In this document: positions 43,152 to 53,352 of the stretch, piece by piece | Layout of the letters: each line of letters begins with the position of its first letter | How positions within the stretch are numbered: position 1 is the stretch's first letter | NCBI RefSeq assembly: GCF_001443045.1 | Contig: NZ_LKPJ01000038.1 | Coordinates: forward strand, 7,070-64,408 | Origin: Burkholderia ambifaria | Lineage (GTDB): Bacteria > Pseudomonadota > Gammaproteobacteria > Burkholderiales > Burkholderiaceae | Direction: 5' to 3' | Length of the DNA: 57,339 bases | The notes under the pieces: model-generated | Seen by the model: only the letters and a program-made list of their open reading frames with translations | The model's database searches: none | Told to the model about the DNA's origin: nothing | Program-made: the position numbers and the translations under genes

Positions 43152-44555
43152 CTAGGTCTGCTCGTCCTCGATCAACCGCGCCAGTGTTGATATGTCCACG
43201 CCGTAGTTTTTCGGCTCGTGTGATGATGCCATCCGCGCGCGCGGTGCCTTCCAGGGCTTATCGACGACCAGCATGTCCGCCAAGCCCATACCCGCCGCGT
43301 CGTCCGGGATGCCATGACGCAACATCTCGTCCACCTCGCGCGGTTTGATGCGCCGCTCGAACTTCGGCCGGCTGTTCGTTCGCTTGAATGCCCCTTCGGC
43401 AAACAGGATCTTCGCGCGCAGAGCCTCGAACGAATAGCCCCGGCCGAGCCGGTTCATAACCCGAATCAGGTTGTTCCGCGACTCGGTGTAGGCGTTCGTG
43501 ATCGGGTGTTCGAAGTAAGTCAGAATCTCGGGCATCCAGTTCTGGAACGCCTTGGTTAGCGGCTCGAAATGCCCGTGCAGGCCGTGCGGAATCGATTTGA
43601 AGCAGTTGCCGTATGCGTCGCCAGGCGCGGGCTGTCGTAGATCCCATAGAAGGCCTCCTTGAGCCTGTACGGGCAGTTCTTCGTCCAGCCGTCCAAAAGC
43701 AGCCGCTCCTGGTCGGTCAGGCCTCGCTCGCGCTTGAGCAGCACGAAACGATCGTGCATCAGGCCGCGCCGCTAGTTGGTCGTCAAATCGGCGCGGATCG
43801 CCTTGCGGGCCGATTCCACGGCGTCATTTGCCATCCGCACGACGTGGAACTTGTCCACGACGATCGTCGCCTGCGGCAGCACGGCTCGCGTGGCGTCCCG
43901 ATACGGCCGCCACATGTCCATCGCCACGTACTGCACCTTGTCGCGGCCTTCGAGACCGTAGAAGTACCGCTCGACCGTCGTCTTGTTGCGATTCGACAGC
44001 AGCTCGACGATGGTGTTGTTGGCGATGTTTGTGATGACGCCGCGCGGGCGGATCAGGTGGATCTCGTCGATTCCCATCCACTTCGGCGTCTCAAAGCGAA
44101 CGTGCCGCTCCAGACCGCTCACATAGTCACGAAAGACCGAGCGCACCGTGCTTTCGTTGATGCCGACTTGCTCCGCAAGACTGGCGATGATCGCCTGTTT
44201 GCCGATCCAGTCCACGAGCTGCGCGGTCATCGACCGCTTCTCGTCCACTTCCGGTAACGCCTCGCCGAGCGTCACGACATTGCATGCGCCGCGTGCTGAT
44301 GTACATCCCGACACGGCGACCGTGCATCGGCAGATCTCGCACAAGCTGCTCGCGGCGACCGAAGCCGACCAGTCGATCAGCGTTGCAGGTTGGGCAGTGC
44401 GTGGGCAGCTGTTTAACCTCCGCGCTCACATGGTAGTCGTGATCGCCGTGCTCGACCGATAGAACCTCGTAGGCCGACAGGTTCAGGATGTTCGCGAGCA
44501 TGTTCTGAATATTCTTGTTGTCAGTTGCCGGAAACGCGATTGTAACGGTCGGCAT
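43152..44555 (-). pseudogene. ISL3-family transposase, frameshifted with a nonsense codon
   Basis: The N-terminus is readable from ATG 44555 (M-P-T-V-T-I-A-F-P; zinc-finger-like C-P-T-C-N-A-D near residue 55). The frame shifts near 44290. The DDE core then runs K-W-M-G-I-D-E-I-H, then V-A-M-D-M-W-R-P-Y, then V-V-D-K-F-H-V-V-R. A TAG near 43772 replaces an expected sense codon in L-T-T-N-x-R-R-G-L-M, and another shift near 43620 precedes the C-terminal E-S-R-N-N-L-I-R-V-M-N-R-L-G-R-G-Y-S-F-E segment. Total span (~467 codons) is normal for ISL3. At least three lesions make it inactive. Confidence 0.8.
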
Positions 44556-44778
44556 ACTGTGCCTATTCTTTTATGCGGCGGACACGTTCGGCAGCGCCGT
44601 TCGTCGATCGAAATCGATCGCCGGACAGCATACCGGCCTCCGTCGCGCCGGCGAAGCCGCGCGAAGAACGCGCCCCTCTCCGGCTTCCCCCTCACGCCTG
44701 ACGGGAACGGGTCCGCAGGACGGCGAACCGTCACGCGGACCACGCATTCCCCGGCCCCCGATGCTTATTTGATGCCGA

Positions 44779-46871
44779 TCAGCGGTCGTACTCGACCGAC
44801 GTGGTGAACAGCGTGTCGATCGGGTCCGACCAGGACAGATTCGAGAACGAGAAATCATAAGGTCCCGACCAGCCGGCCACCGACGGGAACACCGCCCCCT
44901 GGTCGCCCGGCACGTTGGCCGACGCCGGTGCACCCGGCTGCACCGGCGCCGGCCGCGCGCCGCCGTTCACGAAGACGGTCGGCTTGCCCGACGCGGTCGC
45001 GCGTATCTGCGCGTTCACGTGCTTGACGAACGGCAGCCCGACCTTCGAGATCCAGCCCACCGGGAATGTCGGGCCGCCCGCGAAGGTACTGGCCGTACCC
45101 GGCGTCATCGTGTCGAGCGTCGCCTGCGACGGATCCTGCCACGCGTACCCGCGCAGCGCGTCCGGCGTCGGCGACGGCGTGCGCAGCCGGACCGTGTAGG
45201 AGTGTGCCGGCGTCGTCGTGTTGCCGCCCTCGTAGACGTCAATCGTATAGGCGCTGAACGGCGTGATCGCGGCCAGCTCGGTGGCGGTCAACATCGGCTG
45301 CGCCCACGGGCTCTTCGTCGGCCACGAGAACGCGCCCTGATTCGCCTGATCCTGCGCGACGCCGGCCATCCGGTAGTTGTTGCGGCACGTGGATTCCTTG
45401 TTGGGGTAGAGCGCTTTGACCTGCGCCGCCGTCTGTCCGCTCCCCAGCAGCGCCTGGAGGTTCAGCGTGTTGCACGGGCCGCTCGACGGCTGCAGGAACA
45501 CGCCGTTACGCAGGCCCGGGCCATTGACGATCGCGAAGTCCACCGGCAGGTTCGTCCCTTTGTCGAGCGTCCCGACCTCCAGGTTCATCTCGTCGATGCG
45601 ATGAACGCATTGGTGCCGACCGGAGACTTGGCCGGATTCAGCCAAGTCCGCTTCTGCGCGTTCGCGGTCACCCTGCTTAGCACTTCGCGCTGATTGCCAA
45701 TGACGCGCCAGCCGTTGTCGGCGCCGGTCAGCGCGCTCGGCTTCACCGCCAGCTGCACGATCTGCTGCATGCCGTCACGGATGCCGTCGGCGCGCGTCCA
45801 CGAGAGCTTGATCCACATCTTGTAGGGATCGCCCTGCTTGGGCACCATGACGCGAATCACTTCCGGCAGGCTGAAGGTCGCGTTGTTCATCGCGTCGTCA
45901 GCGGCGATGCCCGGCGTGCTGCCCGCCGCCCCGAAGTCGTAGCTGGCATCCTGACCGTTGTTGAGATAGGTAGACGCCGCGTTGGTGTTCAGCGAACCGG
46001 ACGGAACGTCGTCCACGATGAGCTGGGTGCAGGCCGCGATCGAGCTGTTCGTGCGCGTCGCGCCGGTCGAACCGGCGAAGCACTTGTTGAAGGCGCTCTG
46101 CAACGCGGACAAATCGCTGGCGGTCGGCAGATTCGACACCGGCGAACCGTTGATCGTCGCGACGGCCGGCAGGCTCGCCGCATCGCTCGCCTGCGGCGCG
46201 ACGCCGTGCGCGAGCTGGAGCTGCACCGGCGTATCGCCGGATACGCCCGCGACCGAGCTGATCTGCACGCCGCCATCCGGCAGCACATTGACCTTCAGCT
46301 GGTCGAGCAGCTTGTCGAGGCCGGGCGCACCGGCCGTCAGCGGGCCAGAAATCAGGTCGACGCCGGTGTTGCCCGTCGCGGCCAGCAGGTTGGCCAGCGC
46401 GGCGGAATAGGCCCGAACGGTGCTGGTGACGGCCTGCGCGGTGATCTTCGTCTGCAGCAGACTGGAATTGCCGATCAGCGTCGTCGGGTTGCCGTCGGCG
46501 AGCGTCGCGGCAATCGCGTTCGTGATCGGCGTGATGTTGATCCTCTGCGTGCCGCCCGTCGCGCTGACCGAGATCAGCGTCGCCTGCGTATCGGCGACGT
46601 TGCCGACGGCCGACAGCGCGAAAGGCGCGGTCAAGCCCGCCACATCGCACTGGAACGCGCCGGTGGTCGCATCGGCCGGGCAATTGACCGACTTTCCGGT
46701 CGCATCGACGAGCGTGACGGTCGCGCCCTGCATCGCGGCACCGGACGCGGCGACGCCGCTGACCGTCTGCTTCTGGACCGACGGCTGTCCGGGCGACGAT
46801 TGATCCGCACCGCCTCCGCAAGCGGACAAAGCCAGCGCGGCAATGCCGCACACGATTGGTTTGATTTTCAT
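44779..46871 (-). pseudogene. Putative secreted lipoprotein, split by one frameshift
   Basis: ATG 46871 begins a lipoprotein signal with lipobox L-S-A-C followed by G-G-G-A-D-Q-S-S, so the protein would be anchored in a membrane. A Ser/Ala/Thr-rich region follows (V-A-A-S-G-A-A-M-Q-G-A-T-V-T-L-V-D-A resembles a carboxypeptidase-regulatory-like domain), then a domain rich in W and V. The first frame stops at 45585. The same product seems to continue in another frame from R-I-D-E-M-N-L-E-V-G-T (about 45595) down to 44779. One missing base near 45600 would explain this; two overlapping genes are less likely. The full product would be ~690 residues. No enzyme family is recognised. A LuxR-type gene is divergent from it. 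Confidence 0.6.
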
Positions 46872-47121
46872 GGAGAGTCCCCGAGAGTGCCTTTGTAGTG
46901 AGCGCGCGCCCCGATCGCAAATGCGTACGGATGCCGGGCGGATTGTCGCAAAGCCGTTTCATCGTCACATCCACAAAATGAATGAAATTCGGGAAAGTTC
47001 CAAACATGGCGCGGATAAAACGCTGTGTTAGCCTGCACGTGACTTCGCAGCTCGAACAACAATCATCAGACCAATGGCAACCGCAGCGATTCCAACTCGC
47101 CACGCTGCAGGAGAGCGGAAA

Positions 47122-48240
47122 GTGTCAGCCGATAAGCTCATCGGGAATCTGTACGAAGCCGCACTTCGTACAGACAGCTTCCTCGAGGTGTTCCACGAAG
47201 TTGCCGAAACGCTGGGCGCAAACGTTTTTCATATGTTCAGCTGGGATACGGCCCGCAACGCCCCGCAATTCTCGATCTACTCGCCTCGCGCCGAATTTGA
47301 CGACGTGATCGCCCGTTACGAGCAGTACTACGGCGCGCTCGATCCCCGCCGCAATTTCGTCGCACAGGCGCCGCTCGGCGAGCTCGTCTGCTGTCACGAC
47401 TACCTCACCGACGCGGACGTCGCACGCAGCGAATTCTTTCAGGATTTCCAGATTCCGGCCGGCTTTCGATATCTGATGGGCGTACGTCTTTCGCAGCCGG
47501 GCAGCGATGACATCCTGCTCGACCTGCTGAGGGCTCGCGGGCGGACACCGTATTCATCCGACGACCGCGCGGCGGCCGCCCGTACCGTCGACCATCTGGC
47601 ACGCGCGATCACGCTCTGGCGCGACGCGCAGGTGCTGCGCCGCGACGCGGCGCTCGGCGCCGAACTGATGCAGGAGCAGGGGCTCGCCGTGTTCGCGCTG
47701 GACAGACAAGCACGCGTCGTGTCCGTCAACCGTATCGCCGAAACAATGCTGCGTGCGACGGCTTGCGTGAAACTGGAGCACGGCCATCTGTACGCGTCGG
47801 TCGCGGCCGAGAACGACGCGCTGAAAGCCGCCGTGGCGCGCGTGCAGAAAACCCGTAAGGGCGAAAGTCTGGCGCTGCGAAATGCACCGCACGCCGCGCA
47901 CGAAATCTTCCTCAACATCAGTGCGCTGCCGGATCGGACGATGCACGGAGCGTTCGGCGATGCGGCAATCCTGATCACGGCCAGACGGCGCGGCAAGCGC
48001 CCACTCGTCGTGGCACAACAGCTGCGGCATACGTTCGGCATGTCGAACGCCGAGGCGGCCGTCGCGGAAGCCTTGCTCGGCGGCAAGACGCCCGACGAAT
48101 GCGCGGCGAGCGCCGGTGTGTCGGTTGCAACCATTCGCACGCAATTGCGGGCAATTTACGAGAAAACACAGACGCGTTCGCAAGCCGAGGCCGTGAGCCG
48201 GATGCTGTGGGTGCTGCCCCAGAGCCGACGCGAAGACTGA
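47122..48240 (+). CDS. LuxR-family (GerE HTH) transcriptional regulator
   Basis: A 372-residue regulator from GTG 47122, which stands 8 nt after AGGAG; the in-frame ATG 47074 lacks a ribosome-binding site. The C-terminal HTH reads G-M-S-N-A-E-A-A-V-A-E-A-L-L-G-G-K, then A-G-V-S-V-A-T-I-R-T-Q-L-R-A-I-Y-E-K-T, the GerE/LuxR fold. The N-terminal ~180 residues and a PAS-like middle (A-L-D-R-Q-A-R-V-V-S-V-N) are probably sensory. This architecture is common among burkholderial orphan LuxR proteins not tied to acyl-homoserine lactones. It is divergent from the broken lipoprotein gene, its most likely target. Confidence 0.82.
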   Translation: MSADKLIGNLYEAALRTDSFLEVFHEVAETLGANVFHMFSWDTARNAPQFSIYSPRAEFDDVIARYEQYYGALDPRRNFVAQAPLGELVCCHDYLTDADVARSEFFQDFQIPAGFRYLMGVRLSQPGSDDILLDLLRARGRTPYSSDDRAAAARTVDHLARAITLWRDAQVLRRDAALGAELMQEQGLAVFALDRQARVVSVNRIAETMLRATACVKLEHGHLYASVAAENDALKAAVARVQKTRKGESLALRNAPHAAHEIFLNISALPDRTMHGAFGDAAILITARRRGKRPLVVAQQLRHTFGMSNAEAAVAEALLGGKTPDECAASAGVSVATIRTQLRAIYEKTQTRSQAEAVSRMLWVLPQSRRED

Positions 48241-48288
48241 GCGCGGAGCGGCCATCCGCAGCCCGATCGCACCTTCCGCCCGTTAGTG

Positions 48289-48618
48289 CTATAGCCGTAG
48301 ATGCTTACTGACAGGTGGGACGAAACCACGGCGTCGGTAATGGGACTGTTGCGAGCGCCACTGGTGAATACGTCGCCAAATTGACCATGCAATCACATGA
48401 TCGATCGGGTGGACGGCGCGCCATAGTAAGCGGCACAACAGTCGACGAATTTCCTGCGGGCTGAGGGGTATCATGCCTTCAGGAGTTTTTTTAGGTTTGC
48501 CATATTTGAGCAAGCGGGGCAGCGTCATCCAGTAATGCGCGTCCAAGTCCAGCCGTGGGCTTTGCCAAACGCCGATGCCTCGCGCTTTGTGACACCGCCA
48601 AATACGGCATGACCACAT
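48289..48618 (-). pseudogene. Transposase C-terminal remnant (IS701-like by appearance)
   Basis: About 85 residues read like a DDE transposase tail: P-L-S-P-Q-E-I-R-R-L-L-C-R-L-L-W, then H-V-I-A-W-S-I-W-R-R-I-H-Q-W, then H-Y-R-R-R-G. This L-[TS]-x-x-E-[IV]-R-R-L-L ... W-S-x-W-R-R-x-H-Q ... H-Y-R-R pattern is one I associate with IS701-type elements, but the family call is tentative. The catalytic part is missing. Confidence 0.45.
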
Positions 48619-48692
48619 CCGCAGCCAAGCCAGAATTCAGGGAAAATTCATTCTCGCGGGTTCATCACTTTAGCCTCACGCTGCGCGCGACT

Positions 48693-49290
48693 TTAATGAC
48701 GCGCGGGAATGACATTGCAGGCGCGGGTCACGACCTCGGCCTCGGCAACGGTATCCACGCCTCTGGAGCCGCATCCCGGATCGTCTCTTAAATCGAATCC
48801 ATTACGCAAAACGAGCATGATGGGATTGCCGTCCGCGCGTTCATGGTCGACGTACATGACGTGAACCCGACTCCGCACCTTATCGAGCGTCTTCCTTATC
48901 GGAGCTTCTCCAAGTATTAGCTGTAGACGGCGTGCGCAATGCACAGCGCAATTTCAAGTGCGAAGGCTCCTGCAAAGAAGCCGACCTGTAGTCCGAGCGC
49001 GAACGGTTCTTGTCAGCGAATGACTCAAGCTCCTTGCTTTGAGGAAAGCATCTCGAACAGTGCGTGGGCCGCGGTCTTTTCGAGCCGGACGTTGGTGAAC
49101 TTCGCGCGGCGCGTCATGCCGTTGTATTTCTCAATCGACACGTCTAGAAAGTCGGCATCGGCCTTCGAGCGGATGACGGTTCTGCTGTTCGTTTCCCCAT
49201 GCAGATCGCTGAAACGACCGCCATTTCCGTCCAGCCGTGCGGCTGTTGCGTCGGTCCGATCAGCTCTTGCCTGCTCGTCGCCATATCTCC
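48693..49290 (-). other. Decayed minus-strand coding remnants of unknown origin
   Basis: Two stretches look protein-like but have no family I recognise. At ~49040-49280 a frame without a start reads D-E-Q-A-R-A-D-R, then G-G-R-F-S-D-L-H-G-E-T-N-S-R-T-V-I-R, and ends L-S-S-K-Q-G-A. An ATG with a ribosome-binding site exists just upstream but in another frame, so a frameshift is likely. At 48693-48944 a frame reads V-H-V-M-Y-V-D-H-E-R-A-D-G-N-P-I-M-L-V-L-R. They may be plasmid- or phage-derived small genes caught between IS remnants. Confidence 0.3.
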
Positions 49291-49295
49291 GATTG

Positions 49296-49499
49296 TTAGA
49301 AGATGAGCGGCGCAGCTCGGTCGCCAGTCGCGATCATGCTCGGGCTCAGGTATTGGATAGTTCCAACGACGGCCGGGTACCCCGTCTCCTGGACACACTC
49401 GAACCAACCATCCGGGTAATCCGTGCGCTTGCTAGCAGTGAACTGATCGCCGCTGACCGTGACGCGATCACCAGATTGCGGATTCGGCATCTTCATCAT
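49296..49499 (-). CDS. Small hypothetical protein (67 aa)
   Basis: An intact frame, MMKMPNPQSGDRVTVSGD, with D-G-W-F-E-C-V-Q-E-T-G-Y-P-A-V-V-G-T-I-Q-Y-L in the middle. It is compact and beta-rich by appearance, like a small barrel domain. Its stop is followed after a few bases by CGGAGAT-ATG, the start of the decayed frame downstream, so the two may once have formed an operon. Family and function unknown; it lies between IS remnants. Confidence 0.4.
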   Translation of the reverse strand: MMKMPNPQSGDRVTVSGDQFTASKRTDYPDGWFECVQETGYPAVVGTIQYLSPSMIATGDRAAPLIF

Positions 49500-49650
49500 C
49501 GCCCCTGACCAGTATCAACCGCAAAATGCGGTTTTGCATGAGTATGATTGCAGGCGGTTTCGAACCCTTGTCAACCGCAAAAAACGTTTCTCGATTGTAA
49601 TGTCGTTGGGGGCCATCAACCGCGAAAACCAGATACCCGATTTCCTCCCC

Positions 49651-49926
49651 CATCGTCTTCTTGTCCAGCAGCCGTTGCAGCTCCTTGATTTGCTTGAGCG
49701 CGTCGGCCAGTTCGGAGGCAGGCACGACTTCCTCACCGGCACTCACGGCTGAGAGGCTGCCGTCCTGGAAGAGCTTGCGCCAATGGAACAACTGATTCGG
49801 ATTCACGCCGTGCAGGCGAGCCACCATCGAGGCCGTCTTACCCGGCTCGAAGGTCTCCCTGACCATCGCCACCTTTTCTTCTACCGACCGCCGCCGCCGG
49901 CGCTCGGGGCCCGTCAACACTTCCAT
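49651..49926 (-). pseudogene. IS2-like (IS3 family) transposase orfA, 3'-truncated
   Basis: Ninety-two codons from MEVLTGPERRRR match IS2-type OrfA: K-V-A-M-V-R-E-T-F-E-P-G-K-T-A-S-M-V-A-R, then H-G-V-N-P-N-Q-L-F-H-W-R-K-L and a leucine-zipper-like L-A-D-A-L-K-Q-I-K-E-L-Q-R-L-L. After K-K-T-M the IS2 text ends abruptly and the frame runs into unrelated sequence to 49468. orfB is absent. Its upstream end abuts the truncated MFS gene at ~50000, which it probably interrupted. Confidence 0.75.
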
Positions 49927-50004
49927 CACTTCTTGCTTGGTGCTAGTCAAAAACACAGTCGTATGCTTACCCGTTATTGTAAGTGGGCGACTGTGTCCGG
50001 CGCT

Positions 50005-50487
50005 TCAGGGGGCTGCTCCACCACGAAGACGGCCGTACGCCACCCCCAACGTACCACGACCTGGGTCGTAAGTACCGGAGCGAGGGCTAGACCAATCGCG
50101 GCTGCAGCACTGATGACAATTCCGACGTTTCGGCCGCGACGACTGCTCAACCACTGCGTTCATAACAGACCAGTAAGGGCCTTCGGCCACGCCCATAACC
50201 CCTCTGACGAGCAGCATCTGTTGGAAATTGCGTGCAAAGCCGCTTACCCACGACAGGAGCGAGAACGCGAACACCATCGGGATAAGCACAGGGCGACGAC
50301 CTCGACGGTCCGAGATTGCACTGAAAATAAAAGACGAAAGTGCCCAGGCCAGTACCAACGTGGAGGCAAGAATCCCAACCTGTTCTGCATTGATTTTCAA
50401 CTCGGGCGCGAAGAATGGTGCGAGGTAAAGCTGTACCATTCGACCGAGGAAGACTGTGACCCATGTAAGAAACATGAGGATCACCAT
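50005..50487 (-). pseudogene. MFS transporter, truncated and frameshifted
   Basis: The N-terminal third of a major facilitator: M-V-I-L-M-F-L-T-W-V-T-V-F-L, then S-D-R-R-G-R-R-P-V-L-I-P (loop 2-3 motif) and R-G-V-M-G-V-A-E-G-P-Y-W. At about 50150 the text shifts frame and continues G-R-N-V-G-I-V-I-S-A-A-A-A-I-G-L-A-L-A-P near an S-S-R repeat. It then ends near 50010 at the IS2 remnant. The gene lies downstream of the amidohydrolase on the same strand and was probably the uptake transporter of the 50.7-55.1 kb operon. Confidence 0.65.
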
Positions 50488-50749
50488 TCTCGTCTCGTAG
50501 AGACTCGAATATTTATTAAATTAACTTCTAAATAATTAGTTATCCGTATTCATATAAATTGCGAGATCGATAGGCCGAAATTGTTTGCGTGAACTAGTAG
50601 AGCGGGTACCCGAGAGCATCTTCAGTTCGGTTTCAGCAATGCCTAACTCGGGCGACACGCTCGACTTCCAGCTAATCCGCAGGAAGCCATACGCGATATG
50701 GCGGTGGCCGACGAGGACGTATCTCATCGGTCGCATGGAGTCGTTCAAA

Positions 50750-52192
50750 TCAGAGCTCTGCCAGGGGTAAAAATGGCTCGAACGCCGACTCGAGTTGACG
50801 GATATCTAGAGTCGCGAACTCGTGGTGAATACGACTAGCCGATAAACGGAGTCGATTCGCCAGTTCGCTCCAATTCACGCAGGTCAGAATCCCCCCTTGC
50901 TTGACGACCTTTCCACCGACTAATACGGTATCAACGTCAGAAACTGATGCATTGAGAACCACGGCGCCAATCGGGTCGGTCGATGGACACATATGAATGG
51001 AGTCGGTCCGGATCATGACTATGTCGGCCTTCTTTCCCGATTCCAGTGTCCCGATCGAATGAGAGAGGCCTGAAGCCGCTGCACCACCACGGGTTGCCAG
51101 CGCAAGCGCCTCACGAGTCAAAGGAGTGATGCGCCGCGGTGCAACCTTCGCTTCCTGATAGCGGGAATTCTCGAGCGCCCGCGCGGACTGTAATGCGAGG
51201 CGCATCTGCGAGAACATTTCGCCGGTGTAATTCGACACAATGTCGATGCCCAACGATGCGTTGACCCCCGAACGTAATGCGCGAAAGGCAACCGGGAACC
51301 CCATCCCCATCTGCATTTCCGTCTCCGGCGTCGCACAGAGGCCGGCGCCACAGTCGCGCAGCAGATCGAGCTCCCGGTCCGTGAGTGCAGCGCCGTGAAC
51401 AAACAGGAGATCCGGACCCAGGAGCCCGGCGTCGCCCAGCCTTTCGACCACGCGCGATCCCCGGTCGTACGCACCCATGGCGACGTGGTAGGAAATCCGT
51501 TTAGCCCCCAGTGACCGTGCGAGTTCGATTTCATGCGCAACCACCTCGAAAGGCACAGCCTCGGCTTCCGATGGTGCAACGCCGAATGTCACGTTGGCCT
51601 CATCGTCCGAAAAAAGGTCCTGCCGAACGCGCTGGAGGTCATCGATTCTCCACTCGGGCCCACTGATCCACGCGTCGGGATTGGCAACACTCGGATTCGC
51701 GAACAGCCCGTAGCAGAATATTGCCCGAATTCCGGCATCTTTCAGGCCCTGAACGGCTCGATCGGCATGTTGGGGGGAGTTAATGATGTGGCAGTGATCG
51801 ACGACTGTTGTGATCCCTGCGTTCAGTGCCTCGAGCGCCCCAACCAGATTTCCGATGTATGCGTCCTCGGGGCTATAAAAGCGCGAGTAACCCAGACGTA
51901 TCCTGGCGAGATAGTCGAAGAGGCTCCAGTCCGACGCTACCGTCCGCAACTGCGTTTGCCAGACGTGCCTGTGTGTATCGACAAACCCCGGCAGGACGAT
52001 CATGCCAGTGGCGTCGATGACCCTGGCGCCTGTTGCTTCGAACGTTCCGCCGATTCTGGCAATACGACCGTTCTCGACCAGAATATCACCGGTTTGCTCA
52101 ACCGTGCCGGGGACCATCGTAATGAGTTGGCCACCCTTGATGAGAAGACGATCGATCGCTTGTTCAGGGGAAGCATTGCTATTGGAATTCAT
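50750..52192 (-). CDS. Amidohydrolase-superfamily metal-dependent hydrolase (TrzN/AtzB/deaminase type)
   Basis: A 480-residue enzyme of the cytosine deaminase-like branch of amidohydrolases, which remove amino or other leaving groups from N-heterocycles. The metal site H-x-H lies in P-G-F-V-D-T-H-R-H-V-W-Q. The T-T-V-V-D-H-C-H, L-F-V-H-G-A-A-L and L-G-I-D-I-V-S-N-Y strands carry further metal and active-site residues. The C-terminal composite sandwich (G-T-L-E-S-G-K-K-A-D-I-V-M-I) is typical. ATG 52192 is preferred to the TTG 52210. It lies in a minus-strand run with the channel, FAH and cyclase genes under the divergent GntR gene. Substrate not identifiable. Confidence 0.82.
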   Translation of the reverse strand: MNSNSNASPEQAIDRLLIKGGQLITMVPGTVEQTGDILVENGRIARIGGTFEATGARVIDATGMIVLPGFVDTHRHVWQTQLRTVASDWSLFDYLARIRLGYSRFYSPEDAYIGNLVGALEALNAGITTVVDHCHIINSPQHADRAVQGLKDAGIRAIFCYGLFANPSVANPDAWISGPEWRIDDLQRVRQDLFSDDEANVTFGVAPSEAEAVPFEVVAHEIELARSLGAKRISYHVAMGAYDRGSRVVERLGDAGLLGPDLLFVHGAALTDRELDLLRDCGAGLCATPETEMQMGMGFPVAFRALRSGVNASLGIDIVSNYTGEMFSQMRLALQSARALENSRYQEAKVAPRRITPLTREALALATRGGAAASGLSHSIGTLESGKKADIVMIRTDSIHMCPSTDPIGAVVLNASVSDVDTVLVGGKVVKQGGILTCVNWSELANRLRLSASRIHHEFATLDIRQLESAFEPFLPLAEL

Positions 52193-52279
52193 AAAGTCAC
52201 TCACTTGCAATTTGATGAGCCGTGCTCGCGGCGGGCTGCCATGCGCCGATTGGGTCGTCCAATAAGGCCGACGATGAGG

Positions 52280-53284
52280 TCAGTTATTCCCGAACGTATG
52301 GACCCAATGCAGCTGAGCAATAACACCGTTACGAACCCTGTTTTCCACCGCGGCCTCGGTGTACAGGCTGGCGAAAAGAAATGTACTCTTTGTTGGCTTG
52401 AATAGTACGCCGGGCCCGATGCCCAGTACCTGTTCTTTTGTATTTGGCTGGGAAATTCCGTTGATAGAATCGTTGGACAACTGCTTCAGATAATATCCGT
52501 TCACCCCAACTTCCCAACGTGGGCTGACTGCATAGGAGAGTGCAAAGTTCAGCCATGCCGCGTGACCAGCTTTCGTTGATGTGACGGTCGCGCCGTTTAA
52601 ATCGAGGGGAGCGCTACCGGACGGATTGGAATTCTTGAAGTTGTAGATGTAGTTCAGGCGCCAGCTCAACTCCCACTTCGGGGCAAACAGAAAGGTGCTT
52701 GCCCAGCTCGGATTCAGCGAGTAGTAGTGGCTGCCTGAATTGATATCCTTTGTGGCGTCGTATCGTCCGGTCGGAAGCAGGGCCGCGAATTCAACGCGGT
52801 TAACCCAAACAGGATGTCCATCGACGATGAGAGGATCGAACTGCAGGAAGGTCCCAACCGTAATATCGCCCAGCCCCGCGCCATTCTGCGCGAGTGACGC
52901 ACCATCCTGGCCGAAGCTGGAGTGAAACCCCACTACCGGGATCAGCAGGTCGAGTCCCGGATGCGCTCCGAGGAAGGTTGGGGAAGCGAACTGATAGACG
53001 AACTGGTTGATGAAGATGGTTGCATCGACCTTAGGGCTCTTGAATACCGGGACGTTGCTTCCGTTGCCGTCCTTGATCGCGTTACCGAATGTCTGCCGCA
53101 GGTAGCCGATATAAGTCAGGCCGTCCCCCCCGAATCCGTCGTAGAACGTGGTCCCACCTAAGTCGATCGACTGAGTCTGAGATACGGTCGGTGTTACCGC
53201 GCCCGCTATGGAGGGGAGTGATGCCGCAGCTAGCCCGAGGGCCATTCCCGCGATACAGCGACGCAATACCATCAAGCTCTTCAA
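52280..53284 (-). CDS. Outer-membrane channel of the phenol-degradation MetA type
   Basis: A 334-residue beta-barrel protein. The signal peptide ends near P-S-I-A-G-A-V, and D-I-T-V-G-T-F-L-Q-F-D-P, F-A-A-L-L-P-T-G-R-Y-D and L-N-Y-I-Y-N-F-K-N recall proteins annotated as 'MetA-pathway of phenol degradation' transporters. The start is TTG 53284, which stands 6 nt after AGGAG; an internal ATG lies 12 bp on. It is embedded in a catabolic operon, so it probably admits a hydrophobic or aromatic substrate. Confidence 0.75.
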   Translation of the reverse strand: MKSLMVLRRCIAGMALGLAAASLPSIAGAVTPTVSQTQSIDLGGTTFYDGFGGDGLTYIGYLRQTFGNAIKDGNGSNVPVFKSPKVDATIFINQFVYQFASPTFLGAHPGLDLLIPVVGFHSSFGQDGASLAQNGAGLGDITVGTFLQFDPLIVDGHPVWVNRVEFAALLPTGRYDATKDINSGSHYYSLNPSWASTFLFAPKWELSWRLNYIYNFKNSNPSGSAPLDLNGATVTSTKAGHAAWLNFALSYAVSPRWEVGVNGYYLKQLSNDSINGISQPNTKEQVLGIGPGVLFKPTKSTFLFASLYTEAAVENRVRNGVIAQLHWVHTFGNN

Positions 53285-53352
53285 CTTCGTCTCCTTAATA
53301 TAGCAGTACTAATTATAATGGTGAGGTATAACCAGCTAGTATCTTCCGCCCA

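Noticed and set aside
484..49926. Idea that the IS remnants at both ends form a composite transposon
   Set aside because: The elements belong to different families and are truncated at different points; no matching pair of ends or target duplication was seen.
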